NCBI GenBank assembly: GCA_033064195.1 | Contig: JARBJD010000327.1 | Location: 1 to 64,000, forward strand | Source of the DNA: Blattamonas nauphoetae | Lineage: Eukaryota; Preaxostyla; Oxymonadida | Direction of reading: 5' to 3' | Length of the DNA: 64,000 nucleotides | In this document: one piece after another, positions 1 to 9,381 of the stretch | How the letters are laid out: the number at the start of each line of letters is the position of its first letter | Numbering within the stretch: the first letter of the stretch is position 1 | Made by a program: the position numbers and the translations under genes | The notes under the pieces: generated by a model | Told to the model about the DNA's origin: nothing | Database searches by the model: none | What the model saw: only the letters and a program-made list of their open reading frames with translations

Positions 1-684
1 CAATACCAATTCCAGTACAGACCAATAGCAATAGAACCACCTTGGAATATCTAATTCACCCTGAATTGAAGAGAAACTTGAAATCAATGGGGTTTGAATA
101 TGAATATCCAAATGAAGGAGAGGAAGTTCGAAGAGGATGATGATGATGATGATGATGATGAAGATGATGATGACATTATACCAATTTCACAGATGCAGGA
201 TCCAATAGAGAAATCCCTTCTTCACACCAACTGCGTCCAACCACCCAGTGAGGAGATCAGACAGAATGAACCGACGACAGCAAGTGCTCAATAAGTTGGC
301 ACAAATGAAAGGATTGTTTGATCATCAACAAAGAAACGATTCAGAAGATGAACAAATCAAAGCTGAGAACTCAATAATGAAAATCAAAGCAGATGGAACA
401 CTTTATTACATCACACATTCTGGATGCAAAATAAAATGAACAGAGACACATTCGTTCGAGCCCTCGATAAACAGAAAGATTGCGAACGAAGATCTTGACT
501 TCATTCTGACTCACACAATACAAATCCCATTCGGAGGAAGATCATTTCAGGATTGGTATGAGGAATTTGATCACAGATGGAGTGTAGCACATCCGAGGAA
601 AATTCAGAGAGAAAAAGGTGATGCGAATTGATCCTCCAATGATTCCAAAAACAACGGAAAAATAGTGTATCCATTTCGATCAAA
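1..684 (+). other. Polinton-like element: left-edge part, unassigned
   Basis: Short open stretches with a run of Asp codons (GAT repeat near 136-174) precede the integrase on the same strand. This may belong to the 5' side of the integrase gene or to another gene cut by the window edge. No family is recognised. The GAT run is a simple repeat coding for an acidic tract. Confidence 0.35.
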
Positions 685-1575
685 ATGCAGTTCATGTCGA
701 AAGCTAACAGTGTGAGCACATCAGACAGAAAGGTTCCTCAGAATTGTGATAGACCATACTTTTCTCCCAAGTTTGGATCCTGGGAAATTGATCTTGTATT
801 TATCCAATCACCAACGTCGAAAACAGTGTTGCAGATCTATCTCTTTGCCATTAACATCAACACTAAATACCTGGTCGTCATTCCTGTACTGGATAAATCA
901 TGGAGCAAAGTCAAGACTGCAATCAACGATCTGATTAATCATCGTGGAGTTCATGTCAACAACATTCGAGGTGATGGTGAAGCAGCATGGACAAGTGGAG
1001 AAGCATCAGAGTTTTTCAAGGATCAGAATGTCAATACTTATTTCACAAGCTCACCATTTACAAATCACAACAGAATTGTGGATAGAGTGATCAGAACAAT
1101 CAGAGATGGATTCCAAGACAATGCGACACAAATGGCCAATCATTCACTGATGAATCAGATGGTGGAATACTACAACATGACTCCTCATCGAGCGTACTGG
1201 AACAAATTCACACCAGAGCAAGCTCAAAATAATCGTGAAATTGAAGCACTGTACATCTCCAGTTGTGAAGAACAATTAAAGAACATTCAACGACAGCAGA
1301 CAACACAGATGTTATGGAAATACAAACCAGGAAACATATTGCTGATTCACCTTGATTTAAACAAGACAGTTACTAAGTTTCAGAAGAAGCGTAGACAGTT
1401 TCAATTCGTGGGGAAATTCATTGAATACAAACACGGTAATGTGGTAGCGACTCTACTGAATGGACTCACTTGTCTGTCAAAAGTTGTCTACGTTCCAATC
1501 CAACACACCAAGTTCTATGCAGACTCTATTGACGACTTAACTCCAGAGTTCATTGCTGAGTTCGGTCTTCTCTGA
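685..1575 (+). CDS. Polinton-like element part: retroviral-type integrase
   Basis: Open frame of 296 residues with an RNase H-fold integrase core. It shows WEID (about residue 31), then IRGDGEAAW (about 94), then the NHNRIVDRVIRTIRDG stretch (about 132-147), the order expected of Polinton and LTR-element integrases. A basic C-terminal part follows, as in the SH3- or chromo-like tails of these proteins. In Polintons this enzyme joins the element ends to host DNA. It is the left-most recognisable gene here, with the ATPase gene and small genes just downstream. Confidence 0.8.
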   Translation: MQFMSKANSVSTSDRKVPQNCDRPYFSPKFGSWEIDLVFIQSPTSKTVLQIYLFAININTKYLVVIPVLDKSWSKVKTAINDLINHRGVHVNNIRGDGEAAWTSGEASEFFKDQNVNTYFTSSPFTNHNRIVDRVIRTIRDGFQDNATQMANHSLMNQMVEYYNMTPHRAYWNKFTPEQAQNNREIEALYISSCEEQLKNIQRQQTTQMLWKYKPGNILLIHLDLNKTVTKFQKKRRQFQFVGKFIEYKHGNVVATLLNGLTCLSKVVYVPIQHTKFYADSIDDLTPEFIAEFGLL

Positions 1576-1654
1576 CCTCAGAACTTCGTTCGCTTCAATC
1601 TAGCGTAGTGCGATCTTCGATCTGAGAACTTTGTTCGTTTTCAATAATGTTTCA

Positions 1655-1667
1655 AATATTTTTATTT
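1655..1667 (+). promoter_or_regulatory. AT-rich upstream motif (Polinton-like gene set)
   Basis: AATATTTTTATTT lies 7 bp before the ATG at 1675. It is one of seven similar boxes in front of plus-strand genes of this element. Confidence 0.5.
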
Positions 1668-1674
1668 CACTTAA

Positions 1675-2001
1675 ATGACATCACTGAAAATATTAGAACC
1701 GTTTGATCCAGAACAAAAGGAGTTCACAAACATCCACGACTTTCAGAGATACTTGGAGAAGAATAGAAAAGAACTGAATGAGTACACAACTCAGAAACTG
1801 AATAGGATGATTCAAATCGATGGATACAGAATAACAAAAATAAGAGGTGAGATTGCACTGAGGAAACGATATGTCGATGCTTCCACTCCTCCTAATTCAC
1901 TATCGATTGATCAAAGATTATCAGACATTGAAGAATCAATTCGAGCGCTGACTGACTCAATTGGAAACCTTATTCAAGAATTATCGGACAGTCCGGTTTA
2001 A
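1675..2001 (+). CDS. Polinton-like element part: small charged protein, unknown
   Basis: Open frame of 108 residues that starts directly after an AT-rich box and ends by overlapping the 3' end of the opposite-strand ATPase gene (tail to tail, about 20 bp). It is helical and charged with no cysteine pattern or membrane segment, and the C-terminal 35 residues look like a short coiled coil. I do not recognise a family. Its place between integrase and ATPase suggests a structural or accessory role in the element, which is inference only. Confidence 0.5.
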   Translation: MTSLKILEPFDPEQKEFTNIHDFQRYLEKNRKELNEYTTQKLNRMIQIDGYRITKIRGEIALRKRYVDASTPPNSLSIDQRLSDIEESIRALTDSIGNLIQELSDSPV

Positions 2002-2862
2002 CCCTTCTTTGTTGATCTCTGTCAGAGCAACTCCATCAGTATTGTATCGAAGAATGATTGCTTCACACTTTTGTTTCCGTTGATAGACATTCCAGAATTG
2101 TCGAATATCAATTGGTGAGTTCAACTGAGGATAGACTCGACTGATTCGTTCTTTGTTGAATCCTCCAAAAATCCACATCGAATCGATGTTTGACTTCATG
2201 TCAGCTGACAAACTGAAGAGCTCATGCATTGTCAGAAAGAATGTGAATTTCGGTTGTCGATTTTCCAATAATAAGTCCATCATTGTCATTCTATTTTTGG
2301 ATGTCCTTCGTTCACCTAGGATCCTACGACAGTCATCAAGAAGGATAATCGTTTGGAGATTCTTCACTGAGAAGTCATCAATGTAAAGTGAGTCAAAGAG
2401 ATTCTCTCTGCATTCATCAGTGATTCTATTCTGCCATTGATTGTCAATAATCTCTTCATACGCTGCTTTTGATTCAGAGAGTTCCAAGAGAAATGGAAGA
2501 GCATCATCGTATTTGACTTTCACATAAGGAACGTTCAATATTGGTTTGAATTTATCGAAGGTTGGATCAATGTTCTTATCTGTGACGAAGACAAACAAAT
2601 GGAATTGTTCGTTTCTGACTTGAACATTCTGGAGCTTGGCAACCTCTCGAAGAGCATTAAATGTTTTGCCACTTCCTCTGTTTCCAACAAGGACATTGAC
2701 ACTGTTGCGATTGAAATTCAAGTCTGGATGAATCTGTGATTGCACTTCATGAGACACATTCCTATTTGATGCTTCACTCAATTTTGCATTCACATAGGCT
2801 GTTAGAGACAAGGGTTCCACCCTCCGCGAAACCTCTGGTTTAGCCATATTCGATTTCTTCAT
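1981..2862 (-). CDS. Polinton-like element part: packaging-type ATPase
   Basis: The protein carries GNRGSGKT (Walker A) in its first third, and a hydrophobic TIILLDDCR strand (Walker B) further on. This fits the FtsK/HerA-type A32-like ATPases that pack DNA in Polintons and related viruses. I take the ATG at 2862, or the next at 2847, as start, because the longer open frame to 2922 runs into the upstream control region shared with the divergent gene at 2924. In this family the enzyme threads the genome into the capsid. It is the only minus-strand gene in the left cluster, as is common for Polinton ATPases. Confidence 0.75.
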   Translation of the reverse strand: MKKSNMAKPEVSRRVEPLSLTAYVNAKLSEASNRNVSHEVQSQIHPDLNFNRNSVNVLVGNRGSGKTFNALREVAKLQNVQVRNEQFHLFVFVTDKNIDPTFDKFKPILNVPYVKVKYDDALPFLLELSESKAAYEEIIDNQWQNRITDECRENLFDSLYIDDFSVKNLQTIILLDDCRRILGERRTSKNRMTMMDLLLENRQPKFTFFLTMHELFSLSADMKSNIDSMWIFGGFNKERISRVYPQLNSPIDIRQFWNVYQRKQKCEAIILRYNTDGVALTEINKEGLNRTVR

Positions 2863-2923
2863 TTGTGATTTAACTCTAATTAAAATATACTTTTGGTTTT
2901 TTTCTTTTGTATGAAAACACACA

Positions 2924-3886
2924 ATGTCACAAAAGATAGTGTACGTTCAACCACAAAGAAAAGCACAAGCGAAGAAACCAAAAATGAGATACGGACCAGA
3001 GACTCAAGCAGCATTGAAACGATCCTATGCCGACGATGATATTCAAACCAGACGCAATGATGCTCTGTGTCGTCTTCCATCAGCACGTGAGTATATTTCA
3101 AGAACAGGACGAAATTGGACTGCGAAAATAGAACAATATGGACAAGTTCCTGATGTGATGGTCTACGAGAATGATACTGGAGATCTGATTGCAGTCAATG
3201 GTGCCATGCTAACTCCATACAACAGTAGACCAGTCAAAGAGACATACTACGCAATGAATCCAACACCAGACATGCGAAGACAGAAACCATACACATCATT
3301 CAATCAAGAGAATGGAAGGAGAATCAAAGCTGTACATCGGAATTTCCTCAAAAATGGAACATACGATTTGCCAACCAATTATCGAGACATCAGCTATGAA
3401 GAGATGAAGACCAAACGATCTCAACAACCATATGCAATAATGAAGAGAGCTGTTGGTGAACACATGACAGACACATTGGGAATAACTCGTGCAAATCGAA
3501 GCGATCCAGCTGATCCCAGCAAGAATGTGTTAGACAATATGGTGTTCAATTCAATTCAATCACAGATTGCATCACTGATGTGGGATCAATGGCTTCATGA
3601 TCATGTTCAGGACTACAATCCCAGTATGAAACAAAAGAAAGCCTTCAAAGATCAGGTTTATCCAGTGTTTCTCCAAATGATCACTCAAGATACAACGTAT
3701 ATATCGGAATACTGTACTCGCTATTCAACTCACATATCAACAGAAGTTAATAAACTGAAAGCCAAAGCATTCAAAACAGTCACAGATGATGATATCAGTG
3801 GATACCAATCTGAAATGCCTGGGTATTATCGATTTGCACAGTTGGACAGTTCTGGAATGGGAGCTATAGATCGAGCAGAAATGTGA
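2924..3886 (+). CDS. Polinton-like element part: basic structural-type protein, unknown
   Basis: Open frame of 320 residues divergent from the ATPase. The N-terminal 60 residues are rich in Lys, Arg and Gln and look disordered. The centre has a tract of aromatic and proline residues around 100-150, and the C-terminal half is mainly helical. There is no signal peptide, membrane segment or known catalytic motif. Its size and place between ATPase and small virion-type genes suggest a minor capsid or DNA-binding role, but no family is recognised. Confidence 0.5.
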   Translation: MSQKIVYVQPQRKAQAKKPKMRYGPETQAALKRSYADDDIQTRRNDALCRLPSAREYISRTGRNWTAKIEQYGQVPDVMVYENDTGDLIAVNGAMLTPYNSRPVKETYYAMNPTPDMRRQKPYTSFNQENGRRIKAVHRNFLKNGTYDLPTNYRDISYEEMKTKRSQQPYAIMKRAVGEHMTDTLGITRANRSDPADPSKNVLDNMVFNSIQSQIASLMWDQWLHDHVQDYNPSMKQKKAFKDQVYPVFLQMITQDTTYISEYCTRYSTHISTEVNKLKAKAFKTVTDDDISGYQSEMPGYYRFAQLDSSGMGAIDRAEM

Positions 3887-3903
3887 ATTTAAAAACATTA
3901 AGA

Positions 3904-3920
3904 TATATTTTTTATTTTTA
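3904..3920 (+). promoter_or_regulatory. AT-rich upstream motif
   Basis: TATATTTTTTATTTTTA lies directly after the stop of the 2924-3886 gene and 6 bp before the ATG at 3927. Confidence 0.55.
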
Positions 3921-3926
3921 TAGAAA

Positions 3927-4556
3927 GTGATGCAACCAATTCTAAGTTGTCAATTTACAAAACACACAAGTTCTTCATCAGTACCAACATCAATCACCAA
4001 CAATGTTATCATTGAAGATCGAAGTAAAGCTGGCGTAGATAATAGAGGATCGAAGATGGAGATGGTCTCGCTAGAGGCTTCGAACCCTCCTTTGGGGAGA
4101 GAAAGAGTGTGCTCGGAGCCTGTGGTCACTAATGAACGTGGAGCTTACGATCCACCACTGGAGACATATCCATCAGCCCCCATTCAGAGTCGTTCTATAC
4201 CACTAAGAGAATATACATCAAATATCACGGCATTCAAAGATCAGCTCCTGCTCGTCTACAAGAATGCATTCGCTTGCGAAAAGAAACTATTGAATAACCT
4301 GATTGAACCATCGAAGAAACTGATCACAAACCAAAGTGATTTATATGCTCTGATTGCGACACTCACTGGGATCAATGATGTGGTGATCGAACTGGATGAC
4401 CTGTCTGATAAGTGTTTATGTCTCAATAAACTCCCAGTGTTTAGAACCATTTTCAAGATCCTTGTTGGAGGAAAAGACATGAGCATCGCCTACAATGAAG
4501 CATACAACACTATTCTCAATTCTGGCATTTCTCTGACGAAAGCGATACCCCGTTAG
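3927..4556 (+). CDS. Polinton-like element part: unknown 209-residue protein
   Basis: Open frame preceded by the AT-rich box. The first 80 residues are low in structure (Ser, Thr, Pro, Arg), and the rest is a helical domain with a hydrophobic core. No catalytic motif or membrane segment is seen, and the family is not recognised. It sits at the head of the run of virion-type genes and probably belongs to the same expression group, as judged by the shared upstream box. Confidence 0.5.
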   Translation: MMQPILSCQFTKHTSSSSVPTSITNNVIIEDRSKAGVDNRGSKMEMVSLEASNPPLGRERVCSEPVVTNERGAYDPPLETYPSAPIQSRSIPLREYTSNITAFKDQLLLVYKNAFACEKKLLNNLIEPSKKLITNQSDLYALIATLTGINDVVIELDDLSDKCLCLNKLPVFRTIFKILVGGKDMSIAYNEAYNTILNSGISLTKAIPR

Positions 4557-4605
4557 GGCAGAAATCTCTTCTGAGATTATTTCCTCGCTAAAATTAGAAA
4601 TGAAT

Positions 4606-4622
4606 TGTATTTTTTATTTTTA
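4606..4622 (+). promoter_or_regulatory. AT-rich upstream motif
   Basis: TGTATTTTTTATTTTTA lies 5 bp before the ATG at 4628. Confidence 0.55.
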
Positions 4623-4627
4623 CATAA

Positions 4628-4972
4628 ATGGCACCAGGAAGTTTCAACAAACTCAAAAATATCGGCAAGCAATTCTTTCAATTCATCAAACCTCTAGCTC
4701 CAACATTACTTCAAGTCGGTGGTGGATTGCTCTCTCAAACGAACAGTAAATTCGGACAAACCGTGGGTGGAATACTCAATGGATTAGGAGGAATGATGGA
4801 CGTTTATCAACAAAATAAGGTGATCAATTGTCAACAAAAACCACAGATGATTGAGTACGAACCACTCTCACCGAGAGCTCGAAGCCTTGCAGAGGCAAGA
4901 CCTCGAAATGGACGATTCTCAAATGATGATATGCCACTCTCGTCAAATTCCAAAATTCAATTCAAAGGATAA
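4628..4972 (+). CDS. Polinton-like element part: small amphipathic virion-type protein A
   Basis: Open frame of 114 residues. It begins MAPGSFNKLKNIGKQFFQF, then a Gly/Leu-rich hydrophobic and amphipathic stretch (residues 20-55), then a polar tail. The pattern resembles the membrane-active N-terminal part of adenovirus pVI-like proteins found in Polintons, although similarity at this length is only suggestive. The next gene, at 5010, starts with the same MAPG and has the same architecture, so the two look like paralogues. Confidence 0.5.
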   Translation: MAPGSFNKLKNIGKQFFQFIKPLAPTLLQVGGGLLSQTNSKFGQTVGGILNGLGGMMDVYQQNKVINCQQKPQMIEYEPLSPRARSLAEARPRNGRFSNDDMPLSSNSKIQFKG

Positions 4973-4989
4973 ACATTCACTAGTATTCG

Positions 4990-5003
4990 AATATTTTTAT
5001 TTT
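4990..5003 (+). promoter_or_regulatory. AT-rich upstream motif
   Basis: AATATTTTTATTTT lies 6 bp before the ATG at 5010, which helps fix that start. Confidence 0.55.
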
Positions 5004-5009
5004 CCTAAA

Positions 5010-5312
5010 ATGGCACCAGGTTGGTTATCCAAATTAGCAGCAGTTGGCAAAAACATACTCAGAGTTGGAGCTCCATTTCTGAATCTCATTCCCTTCGTTG
5101 GACCACTTATTTCGAAGGTTGCACAGACGGGTGTTGAGATGATTCCAGATGTGAAGTCGGATCAACAAATCCACGCAGAAAAGATGGCACAATATGAGCA
5201 AGCAATCAATGAAGGAAATACACCAGTTGCACACAAACTCAGAGGAGAAATACTGAGACTGGAAGAAAAGCTGAAGCCGAAACCAAAGAAGAAGAAAGTG
5301 AAAAAGAAATAA
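5010..5312 (+). CDS. Polinton-like element part: small amphipathic virion-type protein B
   Basis: A 100-residue protein starting MAPGWLSKLAAVGKNILRV. I use the ATG at 5010, not the longer frame upstream, because the AT-rich box ends at 5003 and the new N-terminus matches that of its neighbour at 4628. Residues 1-45 are amphipathic and hydrophobic, followed by a charged helix and a Lys-rich tail of KPKKKKVKKK type that could bind DNA or direct nuclear entry. It is probably a minor virion or membrane-active protein, by inference. Confidence 0.5.
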   Translation: MAPGWLSKLAAVGKNILRVGAPFLNLIPFVGPLISKVAQTGVEMIPDVKSDQQIHAEKMAQYEQAINEGNTPVAHKLRGEILRLEEKLKPKPKKKKVKKK

Positions 5313-5320
5313 GCAATACA

Positions 5321-5334
5321 GTTTTTTTATTTTT
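5321..5334 (+). promoter_or_regulatory. AT-rich upstream motif
   Basis: GTTTTTTTATTTTT lies 6 bp before the ATG at 5341, at the head of the first capsid-like gene region. Confidence 0.5.
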
Positions 5335-5340
5335 GATAAA

Positions 5341-7200
5341 ATGAACTCACATATAACACATCTGACAAACAAAAGAACTGGAGCATCATCATTGACTGGA
5401 AATACAACTGGATCAATCAAGTACACTCGAGATGATATTGGTCAAATACAACAACAACTCATGTCTGAACATCACATTAATTATCTTCTGAATGATGGAG
5501 CACACAGTACTTCCATTCAGGAATGAAAACCATCCGAGAATTCACGATTCTTCAAAGGACAGGAAATAATCATTCCGTTGACTGGTAATCAAGACATTTG
5601 TCAAATCGATGATTCCTTCATTACGTTCACAATGACAGCAAGGCTTAAAGTGAATAATTGGAAGACAAATTCCAGTAAAAATGGATCGTACATGAATGAG
5701 AGGATATTCATATTCGTTGGACTCAAGCATTCTGCATCAATCTTTCGTGACCTAACTGTTCTTCACAACAATCAGAGAATCATCAGCACAACAAACAATG
5801 ATGTCTCAATGGAGTCTCACATATACAACATGATAAAACCAAAGAGTCAATTAGAGAATCGAAAACATTGTCACACACCTTGGCAGAATGCCTGGAATCA
5901 TGACGAATCAGTCGCTGGTGTGTATATTCCATTTTCAGACTTCACAACAACATCTGGAACAGGAGTGTTTCAAGACACTATCGATGTGCCAATTCGTGTG
6001 TCTATTAATCTTGAAGATCTTCTCATATTCTCAGGCATGACTGACTATCCTCGATGTCTCTTTGGAGATCTGAAATTGAGTGTGCACATCAATGAAGATG
6101 CATTCGTTTGTTGTCCAGTTAATCCTGAACTCACTCTGAAGAACACACTTTCATTAATCGTTACTGGGACAGCAGCAGCGCCTAAGATAAAAGCTTCAAT
6201 TGCGGATTGTATTCAACATCGTCCATATTTCTTAAACAATCTCGTAACCTCATGCACAAAGAACTTCGTTCAAATTGGCCAATCATTTCTTCAACCATCA
6301 GTTACGAAAGACATTGTGTATTCATCAGCTGGTACAGTCACGACAGAACCAGAATATGTGGATCAGTACATCTCACTAAACATCACCGAGTATCAAATTG
6401 ATGATGTGTATTGCATGAGCTCTGGATACAATATGAAAGAAATTGCGAAAGAGAATCTGAAGCAGATGTACACAAATCGTCCTGGAACAATTCCAGCAGA
6501 AAAGATATCGTTCTATCCATTTCAGAAGACACCAACTGAAACAGGAATTAATTGCACTCAACAAATGGTGGTTGTTAATGCGAAGGATATTATGCTCCTC
6601 TTCCGTCACTACGACAATGAAGTCACTTGTTTCCACAATCCAATGCAGAAGGATATCCAAGTGAATCTACTCGACAAATACTATCCAGATCAACCGACTA
6701 CAACTATTGGAGCTCGCTTCTATCAGTTCGCATTATCAACTCTCAATCTCGATTCGTACCTCGCTGTTCCTGATGATTTGGAGCGATCACTGACGGATTC
6801 TCTCGTTGAAGAGAAACTCACTGGTGACGGAACATATCCCAATGAAACAATGACAAGAGTTCGTCCAGTTCATGACAATACTGACTTCCTTCTGTGCTTT
6901 CCCACTCAGAGAAGTGGATGTCCAACGAACTGCAATGATTCCATCAGTTCAAAAGGAAACACTGCGGTCACTTTGAGATCACATCCAATCTATCAAGGTA
7001 ATCTCGATACATACTATAATGTATACAACCCAAGTCAAAGTGGTGGAAACATGACAACATTTACTCATCCTCCTGCACCAATTTTAGCAACAACCGCAAC
7101 CACATGGTGGGTATTACGATACAGCAATGGCAAACCAAAAGTTGAGTACTACCCAAATCACACATTGAAAGCGTTGCACAAAGATTTAGGAATCATGTAG
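5341..7200 (+). other. Polinton-like element part: capsid-like paralogue 1
   Basis: Region of the first of two related capsid-like genes, with most of its length open. It is beta-rich, has no membrane segment, and aligns by eye with the protein at 7253-8932. Shared landmarks are a KHCH motif, a DYPRCLFGDL / DQYPNSIFGNV pair, a CP-rich turn, and a C-terminal block with PPAPILATTATTWW against PPPPILALHQATYW. Its size and place downstream of the pVI-like genes fit a double jelly-roll major capsid protein or a diverged paralogue. The family is inferred from context, not from a profile match. Confidence 0.6.
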
Positions 7201-7230
7201 AGACAAAACAGTAAAAGAAAATTATGATAT

Positions 7231-7246
7231 TGTATTTTTTATTTTT
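7231..7246 (+). promoter_or_regulatory. AT-rich upstream motif
   Basis: TGTATTTTTTATTTTT lies 6 bp before the ATG at 7253. Confidence 0.55.
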
Positions 7247-7252
7247 CAATAA

Positions 7253-8932
7253 ATGAGAAGTATCAGATCAAATCAATCCAAACCAACATCGACATTAATT
7301 GAGCAAATCGAAGTCCAATCATACTTGCCAAAACAATGGGATTCAGAGCCACACATTTATTCCATCCAAGAAGTGCATCCAACGAATCCACCTATGCCTT
7401 GCAGAATCGGAGATGAGATTGAAGTTCCACTGTGTTATGATGGTCATGATGTGACTGAGTTTGCGAAGAGTCATTTACGAATAGATCTAACGATCACTGT
7501 TCCGTATGAGCAACCGACGACAGACAGAAACTACTACCCGAACATGTATGCAATGTTCTACGGATATAAGTCATCATCAGATGCAATTCGAGATATGAGA
7601 CTCGTCGACAGTAAAGGAAACATCATTGACAATACACTCCAGAATAATCATGTTCACGAATCATTTCTGTATCATACATTAAAGTCATTTGAAGAGAAAA
7701 ACAACATGAAGCATTGCCACAGTCTTTTTGAAAATGTTCAGAGAATGGATCCAAGTGTTTGTGGATGCTACTTTTCTCCAACTCCTAATACTGAAACAAT
7801 GTTCCCAATTACAATTCCTCTGGTTATTCCGTTTGTGAATTTACTTCCACTGAGTACTTTTGATCAGTATCCAAATTCCATCTTTGGCAATGTACGTTTG
7901 AGATTTCATTTGACAACTGATTCACTTGTGTACTGTCCGATTCGAGTACCCACAGTCATTCGAAAAGGACTTGAACGATACGTGGAGAAAGATCCAACAG
8001 GAAAATATACTACTCACAAATCTCATCACGCACTATTACAAGATGGAGAATTCTCAAATGTGACTCAGGAATTCACACAAATTGGAAATCCAGTTTATCA
8101 ATATTATACATATTCAGATCCAGATCCAAGTACTGGAATTGTGCATACTACAGTTAAATCAACCACTTCCACGGTTCTGAATTCATCTGTAGACAAGGTC
8201 ACTTCGATTTGCTACGGATATCAAATCACTGATGCAACGAAGCAATCCCTCTTCAACACGTATTCAAAGACGTTGTACGTCTTGAAAGCAGAAAGAATTG
8301 ACACACAATCATTTCAATCATCTGCAAATGCAATGGGAGTGAGATCAAACATTAGTATCAAACTCAACAATCTCATGAATCTTATGTGCTTATTCCCCGA
8401 TCGACCAAATGAATGTACAGTCTTCAGAAATCCTCAATATGTTGGTCACTTCGAAATGCTTGGATCCAACTTTCCCAATTTCCCAATGTCAACAAACTCA
8501 CCAGAGTTCTATCAAATGATGATGGTGAATGGTGATTTCATTGGCTGTTCGGCAACACAAGAGTTTGAGAATTCCATTTGTGAACCTCGCAACTACGTCT
8601 ATGGTGGAAAGGAGAGCAGAAAACTGAGACCATCAACGGATGCAACTTCGTTCACATTTATGGTTCCAACAGATCGAAGTGAAATCGCTGGTGGAGAAGA
8701 AGGTATATCGACAGCAGAATCAGTGAACATTGTCTTCAGAGGAACCCCAATCAAACAAGGTGAACCTGATCCATATTTCACATCAACTCCAGAAGGTCCT
8801 CCTCCACCAATACTGGCATTACATCAAGCTACATATTGGCTGTTCTGGATTGAGAATGGACAACCACGAGTGCGATATGTCATTGATCGTCGACTCCAAG
8901 AAGCCTATGAAGAAGTGAAGAGAGGATATTAA
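7253..8932 (+). CDS. Polinton-like element part: capsid-like paralogue 2
   Basis: Open frame of 559 residues, preceded by the AT-rich box and following capsid-like paralogue 1 by about 50 bp. It is beta-rich with many Pro, Thr and aromatic residues and no signal or membrane segment. The length fits Polinton major capsid proteins of the double jelly-roll class. It shares spaced blocks with paralogue 1, best in the middle (F-G-N/D near a conserved DQYPNSIFGNV) and at the C-terminus. Which of the two is the main hexon is not clear from sequence alone. Confidence 0.65.
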   Translation: MRSIRSNQSKPTSTLIEQIEVQSYLPKQWDSEPHIYSIQEVHPTNPPMPCRIGDEIEVPLCYDGHDVTEFAKSHLRIDLTITVPYEQPTTDRNYYPNMYAMFYGYKSSSDAIRDMRLVDSKGNIIDNTLQNNHVHESFLYHTLKSFEEKNNMKHCHSLFENVQRMDPSVCGCYFSPTPNTETMFPITIPLVIPFVNLLPLSTFDQYPNSIFGNVRLRFHLTTDSLVYCPIRVPTVIRKGLERYVEKDPTGKYTTHKSHHALLQDGEFSNVTQEFTQIGNPVYQYYTYSDPDPSTGIVHTTVKSTTSTVLNSSVDKVTSICYGYQITDATKQSLFNTYSKTLYVLKAERIDTQSFQSSANAMGVRSNISIKLNNLMNLMCLFPDRPNECTVFRNPQYVGHFEMLGSNFPNFPMSTNSPEFYQMMMVNGDFIGCSATQEFENSICEPRNYVYGGKESRKLRPSTDATSFTFMVPTDRSEIAGGEEGISTAESVNIVFRGTPIKQGEPDPYFTSTPEGPPPPILALHQATYWLFWIENGQPRVRYVIDRRLQEAYEEVKRGY

Positions 8933-8944
8933 GAATCAAATGAG

Positions 8945-8958
8945 ATATTTTATTTTTG
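8945..8958 (+). promoter_or_regulatory. AT-rich upstream motif
   Basis: ATATTTTATTTTTG lies 12 bp before the ATG at 8971. Confidence 0.5.
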
Positions 8959-8970
8959 TAGAAAACACAA

Positions 8971-9381
8971 ATGGTCAAACGTTATTTCTCAATTCAGAAT
9001 TCTCAAACTGCTCAACTCCCTCCTGATTTTACCAATTCAAGAAAACAAAAATACATCTACTTCCTCGACTGCAAACTCATTCATGTGAAGGAAGAGATTA
9101 GTGATGCATCGACAGTCATTTCAAAAGATATTCCACAGCACATTACAATCCATGGTGATTGGATTCAAACTGATGCACACAATGATTCATTTGTTGCTTT
9201 CTGCAACGAACAGATTGCGAAGCGAAAGAAGTGGGAATTAAGTACTCGACAATCAATAGTGAAGATCTGGTTCAAAGACAGTTCTGGTGAATCAATTGAG
9301 ATGGAAACAACGGAAACAATCAATGGAAAAATAACCAAAGAGTACTATGAATTCCTTGTTGATCTCATGTTGGAGTATTGA
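8971..9381 (+). CDS. Polinton-like element part: unknown 136-residue protein
   Basis: Open frame after the second capsid-like gene, ending tail to tail with the minus-strand fibre-like region at 9365. It has mixed alpha/beta composition with Trp residues at 64 and 76 and no membrane segment or Cys pattern. The family is not recognised. Its position after the capsid genes suggests a minor virion protein. Confidence 0.45.
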   Translation: MVKRYFSIQNSQTAQLPPDFTNSRKQKYIYFLDCKLIHVKEEISDASTVISKDIPQHITIHGDWIQTDAHNDSFVAFCNEQIAKRKKWELSTRQSIVKIWFKDSSGESIEMETTETINGKITKEYYEFLVDLMLEY

